Shown: in pieces, positions 15,525 through 24,600 of the stretch
How positions within the stretch are numbered: position 1 is the first letter of the stretch
Layout: every line of letters begins with the position of its first letter
Assembly: GCF_013184775.1 (NCBI RefSeq)
Contig: NZ_JAATVV010000006.1
Location: 310,001-374,000, forward strand
DNA from: Martelella sp. HB161492
GTDB lineage: Bacteria; Pseudomonadota; Alphaproteobacteria; Rhizobiales; Rhizobiaceae
Length of the DNA: 64,000 bases
Reading direction: 5' to 3'
Notes under the pieces: generated by a model
What the model saw: the letters and a program-made list of their open reading frames with translations, nothing else
Database searches by the model: none
Told to the model about the DNA's origin: nothing
Position numbers and translations under genes: made by a program

Positions 15525-18500
15525 ATGACCTACTTCTTTGGAGACCGGCAGATTTTCGGGCGCGAAACCGAACTTGCCATGCTGCAGGAGGCTTTAGAAC
15601 GCGTAAGCCAGACCGGCGACGGCGAAGTTGTGCTGGTCCGGGGGCCAACGGGTATCGGCAAAACTGCACTGGTAAAGGCCTTTGCCAGCGCCGGGGTTAC
15701 GACCCGTTTTGCCGCCGCCAGGACTGAAGACATGTCCAGCCATGTTCCCTACGGCCCGGTCTTCAGGATTCTGGAGAGCATCTGCCAGCCAGGGGAAATG
15801 GAGGGATTGGCCCTTTCGCCGGATGCGAGCCTGTCGGATTCGCCGGCGCAACTCAGCGCCCGCCTGACCGAGGCCATTCAGGCAAAGGCCTCTGCCGCTG
15901 CTCCGCTTGTGATTTTCATTGATGACCTTCAGTGGCTTGATACGGCATCGGCAGCGTTTTTGCGCGCATTTGCTGCAGACGGGATGAAGAATATCCTGTT
16001 GATCGGCGCCATCCGCACGGATGACGGACAGGGCATCGTCAGCGGCCAGCCCGGCTCCATGCTGGAACATGCAGCCAGTCGCACCACCCGGCTGGACCTT
16101 TTGAGCCTGCCGCCCAATGCGGTGGAAGACATGATGTCATCGCAGCGCTTTGGCGATGGGCTGAAACCGGTGGCGCGCCTCGTTCAGTCCGTGGCCAGTG
16201 GCAATCCCTTTCACATTCGCCTGATCCTGCGGGATCTCTCTCGAAAGGAAGGGCGGCAGGACCTGACCGTCCTTCTGTCTGCGCAGAAGAACTGGGACAT
16301 TCAAACACTCATGTCCGGCCATTTTGACCAATTGCCGGAGGAGACCCGACAGATCCTGCAGCTTGCTGCCTGTATCGGCGCTTCGAGCGACCAGCGCCTG
16401 CTGGCCGCGGCTGGCCGGATTTCCGACCAGAGACTTGATGATCTGCTGTTCCCGGCCATCCAGAACGGCCTTGTCCGAATAGAGGGTGGAGCCATCCAGT
16501 TTCAGCATCACAGGCTGCGCGAACATGTTCTGACCGGGCTTGCCTGCGATCAGCGCGCCAGGCTTCATGCCATGATTGCCTGCAGCATGATCGAGGCGGA
16601 AAATCCGCCGATCGCACAGCAGCTTGCTGCCGCAGGACATATCGTCAATGCCGCCGACGCTCCTGCCTTGCGCGGCCATTCCGGGGCCATGCTTGCCGTC
16701 CTGCTCAAGGCAGCGCAGGTGGTCAAGGCGGCCGGCTCTCTGGATGCGGCACTTTGCTATGCCGAGAAGGGACTTTCGCTTCTCGGTGAGAGTGAACCGC
16801 AAGGGCCTTTGCAATGGACTTTCGAACTGCTGCGCTGTGCCATACTGGTGGAAATCAAGGGCGCGGCCATCCATGATGACGCGCTCGAAAGACTTGCAGC
16901 CCTCGCCCGATCGCCCCTCGATCAGGCGCGCGCCCTGCGCCTGAAGGCCGGGGTGCTGATCTTGAGAGGCGCCTATGAACGGGCCATCAGTCTTGCGCTT
17001 GATGGCCTTGCTTGCCTCGATATCCACCTGTCGCGCAAGCCTGACGAACCAGAGATCGCAGCAGCATTCAGCGCCGCCATCGCCGCCTATGACGCACTCG
17101 TGGCGGATGGCTTCGAAAACGCGCCCCTTCTGACCGACGAGAAGATCATCGTGGCGATGGATCTGCTGGCAACCCTGCAATCCTCGTTCTTTTCCGATGA
17201 TGGCCTGAAATGCCTGCATGTCGCAAAGATCGTGGAACTTTCCGCGCGCTATGGCGTCTGCGAAGCCAGTTGCTACGGCCTCGCCTGGTGCGGTGTCTGC
17301 GTTGCCGGCGAATATGCGGCCTATGAAACGGCGCTCGGCCTGGCCGAAGCCGCCGTTGCGCTTTCCAAGGCCCGTTCATTTCAGGCCTATCGCACCTCGG
17401 CTCTGGTTGCGCTGGATCAGGTCAGCGTCTGGCTGAAACCGCTTTCCTATGCGCTGATGCGCGCCAGGGAGGCCTATGATCATGGCAAGCGCAGCGGCGA
17501 TGTCAGCATGGCCTGCTATGCCGCCAACCATGTGGTTTCCGACCTTCTGGCCATGGGCGCGCCACTCAGGACAGTCGGCAGCGAGATCGAGCGCGGACTG
17601 GAGCTGGCGCGCGGCGTGGGGTTTGACGATGTCATCAAGATCCTTGAATTGCAGCAGCGTTTCGTCGAGAAGCTCGCAGGCACCGACATCACAGCAGCGG
17701 CAGCCGGCGATGCCGCACTGATCCGGTCGGGATCGGAAATGTCGCCGCTCAGCTTCTGGGGGCCGCTTTTTGATGGAATTGCCGCCTTTCATCATGGCCG
17801 GCTCGAAACGGCATCACATTTCCTGACGCAGGCCCGCAAATGGACCTGGACCACTCCGGGCCATATTCACATTGCCGATCTCCATTTCCATGCCGCACTC
17901 TGCCAGATCATGCTGGGGTGCGATCCGGGCGCAGACCGTGCGGTGATCGCAGGGCTTGCGCGCGGCAATCCGCTGACCTTCGCCAGCAAACAGGCCCTTC
18001 TCGATGCGGAAACCCACCGCGCCAACGGCGAGACGATCCATGCACTCCGCTGCTACGAGCAGGCGATCGAAGCCGCTGGCAATGCCGGATTTCTGCATGA
18101 AATCGCATTCGCGCATGAACGCGCCGGGCGGCTTTCCTTTGAGACTGGCCTTTTCTCCGCCGCCCGCCTGCATCTGCGTCAGGCGCAGCATTATTACAGG
18201 CGATGGGGTGCGCAGCCCAAATCCGAGCAGATCCAGCTGGAATTCACCGCGCTTTTCGCCACCGATTGCGACGACAAGCGCAAACCGGATGCACAGGAAC
18301 AGCACCGGGCGGCGCAGATGGATGCCCGTGCCGACCTGATCCGGAACGCACATGTCACCATTCTCGGCAGCATGGCCGCCGCCATCGTTCACGAGGTCAA
18401 CCAGCCGCTCTCGGCCATTGTAACCTATGCAAATTCAGGCGCGCGCTGGCTGCAGCACAAGCCACCGCAGCTTGATAAGGCCGCCAGCAATTTCGCCCGG

Positions 18501-19061
18501 ATCGAACAGGCCGGCATGCGCGCGAGCGGCATTGTCATGGCGCTGCGCTCCCTGGCCAAGCAGTCCCCCGCCAATCTCGAATTTGTCGATCTGAGCGCGA
18601 TCGTCAACCAGGTCCTGCCGATCGTCGAACGCGATGAAAGGGCAGAAGGCGTGACGATCACATGCGCGCTTGCCGCTGATGGCGGGCTGTTTGCCGATTC
18701 CATCCAGATCCAGCAGATTGTCCTCAATCTGATGACGAATGCGCTGGACGCGATGCGGGCCAAATCCGGGCGCCGCGCTCTGGCAGTTGCCTCGGAAATT
18801 CACGGATCCGATATCAGGCTCCTGGTCAGCGACACTGGCAGCGGCATTGCAGAGGCGGTGCGGGACAGGATTTTCGATCCATTCTTCTCCACCAAGGACA
18901 GCGGTCTCGGCATGGGGCTTTCGATCTGCAAGACGATCGCTGAAATTCATGGCGGCAGCCTTGGCATCGGCCAAAGCAGTGCAGCCGGGACGACCATGGT
19001 TCTGAGCCTGCCGCTGACAGCCATGCCGCAAAGTGCTGGTGAGGACCCTCCGGCGCCCTGA
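15525..19061 (+). CDS. STAND-type ATPase / helical-repeat / histidine kinase fusion
   Basis: 1178 aa, soluble, no membrane segment. Residues 1-330 are an AAA_16/STAND ATPase: Walker A GPTGIGKT (40-47) and Walker B VIFIDDLQWLD (128-138). Residues about 350-890 are Ala-rich helical repeats of the TPR kind found in MalT-like and AAA_16 proteins. Residues about 935-1178 form a histidine kinase: His956 in VHEVNQPLSAI, N box NLMTNALDA near 1066, DTGSG near 1102, GLGMGLSI near 1126. It resembles the C-terminal parts of the large Ser/Thr-kinase-ATPase-histidine-kinase proteins, but lacks the N-terminal protein kinase and a recognisable GAF domain. No regulator gene is adjacent; the orphan FixJ-type regulator at 11041 is a candidate partner. 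The start has only a weak Shine-Dalgarno. Confidence 0.88.
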   Translation: MTYFFGDRQIFGRETELAMLQEALERVSQTGDGEVVLVRGPTGIGKTALVKAFASAGVTTRFAAARTEDMSSHVPYGPVFRILESICQPGEMEGLALSPDASLSDSPAQLSARLTEAIQAKASAAAPLVIFIDDLQWLDTASAAFLRAFAADGMKNILLIGAIRTDDGQGIVSGQPGSMLEHAASRTTRLDLLSLPPNAVEDMMSSQRFGDGLKPVARLVQSVASGNPFHIRLILRDLSRKEGRQDLTVLLSAQKNWDIQTLMSGHFDQLPEETRQILQLAACIGASSDQRLLAAAGRISDQRLDDLLFPAIQNGLVRIEGGAIQFQHHRLREHVLTGLACDQRARLHAMIACSMIEAENPPIAQQLAAAGHIVNAADAPALRGHSGAMLAVLLKAAQVVKAAGSLDAALCYAEKGLSLLGESEPQGPLQWTFELLRCAILVEIKGAAIHDDALERLAALARSPLDQARALRLKAGVLILRGAYERAISLALDGLACLDIHLSRKPDEPEIAAAFSAAIAAYDALVADGFENAPLLTDEKIIVAMDLLATLQSSFFSDDGLKCLHVAKIVELSARYGVCEASCYGLAWCGVCVAGEYAAYETALGLAEAAVALSKARSFQAYRTSALVALDQVSVWLKPLSYALMRAREAYDHGKRSGDVSMACYAANHVVSDLLAMGAPLRTVGSEIERGLELARGVGFDDVIKILELQQRFVEKLAGTDITAAAAGDAALIRSGSEMSPLSFWGPLFDGIAAFHHGRLETASHFLTQARKWTWTTPGHIHIADLHFHAALCQIMLGCDPGADRAVIAGLARGNPLTFASKQALLDAETHRANGETIHALRCYEQAIEAAGNAGFLHEIAFAHERAGRLSFETGLFSAARLHLRQAQHYYRRWGAQPKSEQIQLEFTALFATDCDDKRKPDAQEQHRAAQMDARADLIRNAHVTILGSMAAAIVHEVNQPLSAIVTYANSGARWLQHKPPQLDKAASNFARIEQAGMRASGIVMALRSLAKQSPANLEFVDLSAIVNQVLPIVERDERAEGVTITCALAADGGLFADSIQIQQIVLNLMTNALDAMRAKSGRRALAVASEIHGSDIRLLVSDTGSGIAEAVRDRIFDPFFSTKDSGLGMGLSICKTIAEIHGGSLGIGQSSAAGTTMVLSLPLTAMPQSAGEDPPAP

Positions 19062-19193
19062 CTACCCACGCAGGCCTTGCGCCAAACGCATGGTGGTTTC
19101 GACAAAACCGTCCATTTTCCAGATATCCTGACAAGACCATTTTCCTGGCGGCCGTCAAATGTGGGTCACGCCAAGCAGAAAATGGAGTTCACG

Positions 19194-20429
19194 ATGACCT
19201 GCCTTTCGATTGATCCGCCCGCCCGGCGGCGGTTTCAGCTATCCAACCGTGTGATGACAATCTATAGCGGTGTGACGGCGGCAACATTCCTTGCAAGCGC
19301 TGCAGCGCCGACACCGCTTTACCTGCATTACCAGAGCGCGTTCCGGCTCGGTCCGGGGGCTTTGACGCTCATTTTCGCCGCCTATGCGCTCAGCCTGCTT
19401 GCAGCGCTGCTGACGGTCGGAGCACTCTCGGATTTCGTCGGGCGTCGCCCTGTCATCTTCGTTGCGACAGCAACCAATGTTCTGGCCATGCTGCTCTTCG
19501 TCACCGCGCATTCCGCGCTGGAACTCGGCGTGGCCCGCACGGTTCAGGGCTTTGGCACAGGCATGGCCACAACGGCGCTCGGGGCGGCGATCCTTGACAC
19601 CGACCGCCGGTTCGGACCGATCATCAACAGCGTCACCGCCTTTGTCGGCCTGTTCTTCGGCGCAATCGGCTCAGGTCTGCTCGTGCGTTTCGCGCCGGCG
19701 CCGACAGAACTTGTCTATCTCATTCTGCTGGCCCTCTCCGCGCTTCAGGCCATTGTCATTTTCTGGATGCCCGAAACAACGAAACGTCGCCCGGGTGCGC
19801 TTCACTCACTGCTGCCGGAACTCAAGCTGCCCAAGCCTGCACAGCGCAGCTTTCTTCATGTCTCACCGGTCAATATTGCCGGCTGGGCGCTTGGTGGACT
19901 GAACTTCTCGCTGATGCCTGCCCTTGTGGAGCTTGCCGAGGGACGACATGCGCCCCTGACAGGAACGCTCGTTGTCGCCACGCTGATGGCTGGTGCAGCA
20001 ATCGCTGTTGCAGCGCTCGGCAGGATTGCCGCAGAACGGGCGCTGATTGCCGGTGCCAGCGCACTCGCCATCGGCATGGCACTCGCCCTTGGCGCCATGT
20101 CCCTGCCCTCGGTCCCGCTCATGTTTGCCGGTGTCGCACTCGCCGGGGTCGGTTTCGGAGCCTCCTTTTCCGGCGCCTTCCGTGAATTGCTGCCGCGCGC
20201 CGAGGCCGACGACAGGGCCGGCCTGCTCTCGACCTTCTACATCGAAAGCTATCTCGCCTTTTCCCTTCCCGTGATCGTCGCAGGGCTTGCCGTCCCGCAT
20301 TTTGGTCTCGAAAGGACCGCCATGATTTATGGCGGTGTCGTCATCGCGCTGGCACTGGTCTCGGCAGCGATCTTCTGGATCCGCATGCACCAGCGTCTGG
20401 CATCCGACGGCGCGCATGAAAAGACGTGA
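19194..20429 (+). CDS. MFS transporter
   Basis: About 411 aa. The ATG at 19194 (MTCLSIDPP) has tggag upstream and is preferred to in-frame codons at 19077 and 19182. About twelve membrane segments; the loop between helices 2 and 3 reads GALSDFVGRRP, the MFS motif A. The first helix has TPLYLHYQSAF as in drug/metabolite exporters of the DHA1 group. Likely a proton-driven exporter of a small compound. It lies 132 bp after the ATPase-kinase gene on the same strand and may be its target or part of the same response. Confidence 0.85.
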   Translation: MTCLSIDPPARRRFQLSNRVMTIYSGVTAATFLASAAAPTPLYLHYQSAFRLGPGALTLIFAAYALSLLAALLTVGALSDFVGRRPVIFVATATNVLAMLLFVTAHSALELGVARTVQGFGTGMATTALGAAILDTDRRFGPIINSVTAFVGLFFGAIGSGLLVRFAPAPTELVYLILLALSALQAIVIFWMPETTKRRPGALHSLLPELKLPKPAQRSFLHVSPVNIAGWALGGLNFSLMPALVELAEGRHAPLTGTLVVATLMAGAAIAVAALGRIAAERALIAGASALAIGMALALGAMSLPSVPLMFAGVALAGVGFGASFSGAFRELLPRAEADDRAGLLSTFYIESYLAFSLPVIVAGLAVPHFGLERTAMIYGGVVIALALVSAAIFWIRMHQRLASDGAHEKT

Positions 20430-20564
20430 ACCGCGAGGGGGTCAGGACCGGCGTTTCCCTCGTCATGATATCGATCCACACGGCAATTCAGATACCCGAA
20501 CAAAAGCTTGGCCCCGGTTTGAGTGGCAAAGCAGGGCCGGGCGGAAAATGTCGGCTGATGTGCC

Positions 20565-20845
20565 TCAATCTGCCGTGCTCCTCGGTCAGCAAGCTGATCC
20601 GGGATCTCGAGGCGCGTCTCGGCATAAAGCTCGTCGAAAGGACAACCAGCGCATCGGCGAAGGTGTCGACTGCGTCATCCGTGGCGGCGCGCTTTCAGAC
20701 TCCCGACTGAAAGCAAGAAGGCTTTGTGCGCTCGATTACGTGGTCTGCGCCGCCCCCACCTATCTCGACGGACGGGTTCGAAGTGCCACAGGATCTCGGC
20801 GCGCAACACCAGATCGTCAGCTATTTTTCAGCATTGAGCTGATCA
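20565..20845 (+). pseudogene. decayed LysR-type regulator gene
   Basis: A LysR HTH fragment (SSVSKLIRDLEARLGIKLVE, about 20579-20638) in one frame is followed straight away, in another frame, by an effector-domain fragment (RIGEGVDCVIRGGALSDSRL, from 20650, to YVVCAAPTYLDG). A third frame continues with VPQDLGAQHQIVSYFS. About 100 codons between the HTH and effector parts are missing and at least two frameshifts are present. Its end overlaps the stop of the racemase-like gene on the other strand. It is clearly inactive. Confidence 0.75.
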
Positions 20846-21507
20846 AGCGCATGCATGATCGCAATTTCAGTCGGGTCGAGAACCGGCATGGCGAGACTGG
20901 CGGAAAGCCTGGCGGTGACGACATGGCCGGGCAGATTGGTGCTCCAGATCAGGATGGCGTCAAGCCCGCCTTTCTCCGCGAGCCGCACCGCCTGCCTCTC
21001 CAGCGCTTCGAGCGACACCAGCGCCGCGTCGAAATTCTCGGTCACGCCGAGATGGCTGCCAGCTGCGATCGTGATCTTTTCCGCGGCGAAGGTCGCCGTC
21101 AGCCGGGTCACTTCCTCGGCCTTTCCCTGGGCAACGAGGCCGATCCGCGTCAGGCCGCGCCGCCGGAGATAGTCGGCGGTCGAAAGCGCGGCCGTCAGGC
21201 AGTCCGTACCGGTGCGCCGCCGGATCGCCGCGCACAGGCGGCGATCGTGATCGAAGCCGAGAAAGGCGCCGCGCGTGGCGTTCCAGACGATCACGTCAAC
21301 GCGCGCCTCGCCGAGCAGGGCGGCGGCGGCGAGGAGAACATCATGGTCATAGCCGCCATCGGCGGCGCCGGCATAGGGCACCCGGGTAAAACACGCATCG
21401 ATTTCGGGATGATCGCGCAGGACCTGATGGGTCACCCGTTCGACGATCCGGTTCGAGGACGGCAGAATGACGCCGATCGCCCTGCGGTCTGGCTGCGCCC
21501 GTTCCAT
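20821..21507 (-). CDS. Asp/Glu racemase superfamily protein (maleate isomerase-like), catalytic cysteines replaced
   Basis: 228 aa from the ATG at 21507, which shares one base with the stop of the ABC ATPase gene (TGATG), so the two are translationally coupled. The protein has the maleate isomerase/arylmalonate decarboxylase layout: IGVILPSSNRIVERV at the N-terminus, VDVIVWNATRGAFLGF, LSTADYLRRRGLTRIGLV, ILIWSTNLPG and a C-terminal MPVLDPTEIAIMHAL. In active relatives the 'WNATRG' and 'WSTN' positions carry Cys; here they are Ala and Ser by eye alignment. It is the last gene of a polyamine-type ABC operon, so the substrate is probably linked to the imported compound. Confidence 0.75.
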   Translation of the reverse strand: MERAQPDRRAIGVILPSSNRIVERVTHQVLRDHPEIDACFTRVPYAGAADGGYDHDVLLAAAALLGEARVDVIVWNATRGAFLGFDHDRRLCAAIRRRTGTDCLTAALSTADYLRRRGLTRIGLVAQGKAEEVTRLTATFAAEKITIAAGSHLGVTENFDAALVSLEALERQAVRLAEKGGLDAILIWSTNLPGHVVTARLSASLAMPVLDPTEIAIMHALDQLNAEK

Positions 21508-22628
21508 CAGTGGTTCCGCACGATCAGGCTGCGCTCGGGCGAGAAGCGCACGGTCCATTTTTCTCCCGGCCCGGGGCCGGGCCCGGTTCCACCGGAAAGC
21601 GTCGCGATGAATTCGCCGCCGTCGGGTCGTTCCAGCCAGACCGAAAGCGTCTGACCCTTGAACACGGTGCGCAGCACCTTGCCGGAAAAGACATTGCTTT
21701 CCTGCCCCGGCCCGTTTTCAACATCGCCCGCCGGGCTGAGCAGCACGTTTTCCGGGCGCACGGCAAGGGTAACCTGTTCGCCGCGCCCGGCATCGTGGGC
21801 GATCGCGCTTTCGAGCAACACGCCGGCGCGATCGCGCAGCGTCGTTCGCCCCCAGCTCAGTTCGACAATCGTGGCTTCCAGGAAATTGGAGCTTCCGATG
21901 AAGTCGGCGACGAAATGGGTGGCCGGCCGCTCGTAGATCGCCCGGGCGTCGGCGACCTGTTCGATCCGTCCGCCCTTCATCACCGCGATCCGGTCGGCCA
22001 GCACCAGCGCCTCCTCCTGGTCGTGGGTGACGATGATCGTCGTCAGGCCGAGTTCATTGGCAAGCTGACGCACCTCGATCTGCATCTCCTCCCGCAGCTT
22101 CTTGTCGAGCGCCGCAAAGGGCTCGTCGAGAAGCAGGGCGCGCGGATGGTAGACGATCGCGCGGGCGAGCGCGACACGCTGTTGCTGCCCGCCGGAAAGG
22201 GCCGCGGGCATGCGCTCCTCGAAGCCGGAAAGCCTGACCTGCGCCAGCGCCTGGCGGGCCCTTGCGGCCGCTTCGCCTTTCGCCATGCCGCGCATGGTCA
22301 GCCCGAAGGCGACGTTGTCGAGCACGTTCAGATGCGGAAACAGGGCGTAGTTCTGAAACAGCATGCCGAGATTGCGCTGGTGGACGGGCAACGCCGTGAC
22401 CGCAACCCCGTCGATCGCGACCTCGCCCGATGTCGGCCTCACCAGGCCGGCAATCATGCGCAGGGTCGTGGTCTTGCCGCAGCCCGAAGGCCCGAGCAGC
22501 GCCAGAACCTCGCCGCCGCCGGCGACCAGATCGACATCGGCGACGACCTTGTTGTCGCCATAGCTGCGGCTGAGACCGGTAAGCCTTATCTCGGCGCCGC
22601 GCCGCTCTTCTTCCATGATTGCAGCCAT
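21507..22628 (-). CDS. ABC transporter ATP-binding protein, spermidine/putrescine (PotA) type
   Basis: 373 aa. Walker A GPSGCGKTT (46-54), Q-loop FQ (91-92), signature LSGGQQQR (144-151), Walker B ALLLDEPF (164-171), switch His202 and a C-terminal TOBE region from about residue 280. This length and TOBE domain are usual for the PotA/CUT1 family. It energises the permease pair encoded upstream on the same strand (23806-25568) with the binding protein at 22699. The alternative start MEEERR lies four codons later. Confidence 0.92.
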   Translation of the reverse strand: MAAIMEEERRGAEIRLTGLSRSYGDNKVVADVDLVAGGGEVLALLGPSGCGKTTTLRMIAGLVRPTSGEVAIDGVAVTALPVHQRNLGMLFQNYALFPHLNVLDNVAFGLTMRGMAKGEAAARARQALAQVRLSGFEERMPAALSGGQQQRVALARAIVYHPRALLLDEPFAALDKKLREEMQIEVRQLANELGLTTIIVTHDQEEALVLADRIAVMKGGRIEQVADARAIYERPATHFVADFIGSSNFLEATIVELSWGRTTLRDRAGVLLESAIAHDAGRGEQVTLAVRPENVLLSPAGDVENGPGQESNVFSGKVLRTVFKGQTLSVWLERPDGGEFIATLSGGTGPGPGPGEKWTVRFSPERSLIVRNH

Positions 22629-22698
22629 CGCTCACACCCTCTCTTGATGCCTTGGACACCGGCCCGACGACGGGCCGGCGCTATTGCGCCGGATCGCC

Positions 22699-23769
22699 TC
22701 AGACGGCGAAGATGGCGTTGAGTTTTTCCGTCCAGGCGGAACGGTTGGCGTTGATATATTCCCAGTCCGGGGTGAAGAGGCCGCGCTTGTCCATTTCCTC
22801 GACCGGATAGGCAATATATTTCAGGGTCTCCTCGGAAAATTCGATGCCGGAGACCGGCGGCGCGGTCAGGGCATATTCGGAGAAGGCCTTCTGCACCGAG
22901 GGTTCCAGCATCCGGTTCATAAAGGCGACGGCAACATCACGGTTCGGGCAATCCTTGACCAGGACCTGGCAATTATTGCCGGCGAAGCTGCCTTCCTTGG
23001 GGAAGCTCATGGTCACCGGCGCGCCCTTGGCCGTATAGGGATAGATGTATTTCGACAGTTCCAAAAGGCCGATCTCGGCCTGGCCCTGGGCGATCTCGGC
23101 CGCCGCCTGCGGGCCGTTGTCGAACAGGTTCATCACATTCGGCTTCAGCTCGGCGACCTTGTCGAAACTGTCGTCGATCAGATACTGCGCCTCGGCGAAG
23201 GGTTTGCCGGATTTGACCGCGGCGGCGACGATCAGGAAGAACACGGACGGGGTGTTCTTCGGGCTAACGAGCTTCAGCTGGCCCTTATAGTCCGGCCCCC
23301 ACAGCTCGGCATAGCTCGCCGGCGGCGTGACCGAGGTGTTGTGGAACATGCTGGCGACCGAGATCGCCAGCGCCGTTCCCCAGCCGTCGAAACCGAAGCG
23401 CGGATAGAGATTGGCGAGTGCCGGCATCTGGTCGGCCGGAAGCTGCTCGATCAGCCCCTCGGTCTTGCAGATCGGGATCGCGACGTCATCGATGAACATC
23501 ACCGAATATTTCGGATTGTCCTTGGTGGCGCGCATCTTGCCGACATTGGCGAGGGTGAAGCCCTCTTCCGGGGTGACCTTGCAGTCGAAATCCTTTTCGA
23601 AGGCCGGGATGATCTCCTTGCGGACGAATTCGCCCTGCGAGCCACCCCAGATGCCGATCTGGATTTCCTTGCCGGCCGCAAAGCCGTTGCGCACGAAGCT
23701 CATCGGCGCGGCGAGAGCGGCCGTCCCGAGTGCGAGCTTGCCGAAGGTACGTCTGGATATGTTGGTCAT
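22699..23769 (-). CDS. periplasmic binding protein of the spermidine/putrescine ABC type
   Basis: 356 aa. N-terminus NISRRTFGKLALGTAALAAP is a Tat-type signal with twin arginines and cleavage near FAAG (residue 32). The body is that of a type 2 binding protein of the PotD/Fe3+ family (IQIGIWGGSQGEFVRKEIIP, and WGTALAISVASMFHNTS). The cargo is an organic anion or polyamine-like compound; it cannot be named from the sequence. It lies between the ATPase and permease genes in one operon. Confidence 0.88.
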   Translation of the reverse strand: MTNISRRTFGKLALGTAALAAPMSFVRNGFAAGKEIQIGIWGGSQGEFVRKEIIPAFEKDFDCKVTPEEGFTLANVGKMRATKDNPKYSVMFIDDVAIPICKTEGLIEQLPADQMPALANLYPRFGFDGWGTALAISVASMFHNTSVTPPASYAELWGPDYKGQLKLVSPKNTPSVFFLIVAAAVKSGKPFAEAQYLIDDSFDKVAELKPNVMNLFDNGPQAAAEIAQGQAEIGLLELSKYIYPYTAKGAPVTMSFPKEGSFAGNNCQVLVKDCPNRDVAVAFMNRMLEPSVQKAFSEYALTAPPVSGIEFSEETLKYIAYPVEEMDKRGLFTPDWEYINANRSAWTEKLNAIFAV

Positions 23770-23805
23770 GTTCAGTTCCCCTTTTTGGTTTGGTCGAAAA
23801 CGGGA

Positions 23806-24600
23806 TCAGCTCGCCAGCCTGGCAAGACTGATGCCGAGTATTTTCTCGATGAAAAGCACGAGAACGAGAGCGAAGAAGATCATCAGCGAGGCAATGGCGG
23901 CGATCGACGGATCGAAGGAGCGCTCGATGACGGTGTAGAGGTAGAGCGGGATCGGAAAGTGGTTGCCGTCGGCGAGCCACATCGAGATCGGGTAATCGTC
24001 GAAGGAAACGATGAAGGCGAAGATGCCTCCGGCGATGATGCCCGGTCGCACCTGCGGCCAGATCACCCGGGCTGCAACGGTGCGCGGCGGCGCGCCGAGA
24101 ACGGCGGCGGCATCCTCGAGATTGCGGTCGACCAGCACGAAGCTCGCCGAGACCGAGCGAATGACATAGGGCAGGCAGACCACCATGTGGCCGATGACCA
24201 TCTGCATCAGCGTGGCGCGTGAGCCGAGCATGGAGAAGAGTTGCAGCAGCGCGACCCCGGTGACGATCAGCGGCACGATCAGCGGCGACAGGATCAGGCC
24301 GAGCACGCCATCCTGGCCCGGCAGGCGGTAGCGCGTCAGACCGGCGGCGCAGGGAATGCCAAGAGCGAGCGAGAGCGTGGTGACGATCGCGGCAAGTTCG
24401 AGCGAATACAGGAAACTGCCGCGTGCATCCGCATTGGCGAGCACGACGCCATACCATTTGAGCGTGAAGCTCTGCGGCGGAAACACGATATAGGGCGTAT
24501 CGGAAACCGACATCAAAAGCGGTACGATCAGAGGCGCCACCACAAGGGCCAGTATGACCGCGACAACGATCTTAAGAAGCGGGCTGACAGTCTCGTTCAT
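23806..24600 (-). CDS. ABC transporter permease, PotC type
   Basis: 264 aa from ATG 24600, which overlaps the stop of the upstream permease gene (ATGA). About six membrane segments; the cytoplasmic EAA-like loop is LEDAAAVLGAPPRTVAARVIWPQVRPGI, the ATPase docking site. It pairs with the permease at 24597-25568 to form the transmembrane channel. Confidence 0.9.
   Translation of the reverse strand: MNETVSPLLKIVVAVILALVVAPLIVPLLMSVSDTPYIVFPPQSFTLKWYGVVLANADARGSFLYSLELAAIVTTLSLALGIPCAAGLTRYRLPGQDGVLGLILSPLIVPLIVTGVALLQLFSMLGSRATLMQMVIGHMVVCLPYVIRSVSASFVLVDRNLEDAAAVLGAPPRTVAARVIWPQVRPGIIAGGIFAFIVSFDDYPISMWLADGNHFPIPLYLYTVIERSFDPSIAAIASLMIFFALVLVLFIEKILGISLARLAS

Noticed and set aside
22684-24222. 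Forward open frame of 512 codons
   Set aside because: It is the antisense of the binding protein and permease genes. It is rich in Arg, Gly and Asp with no known motif.
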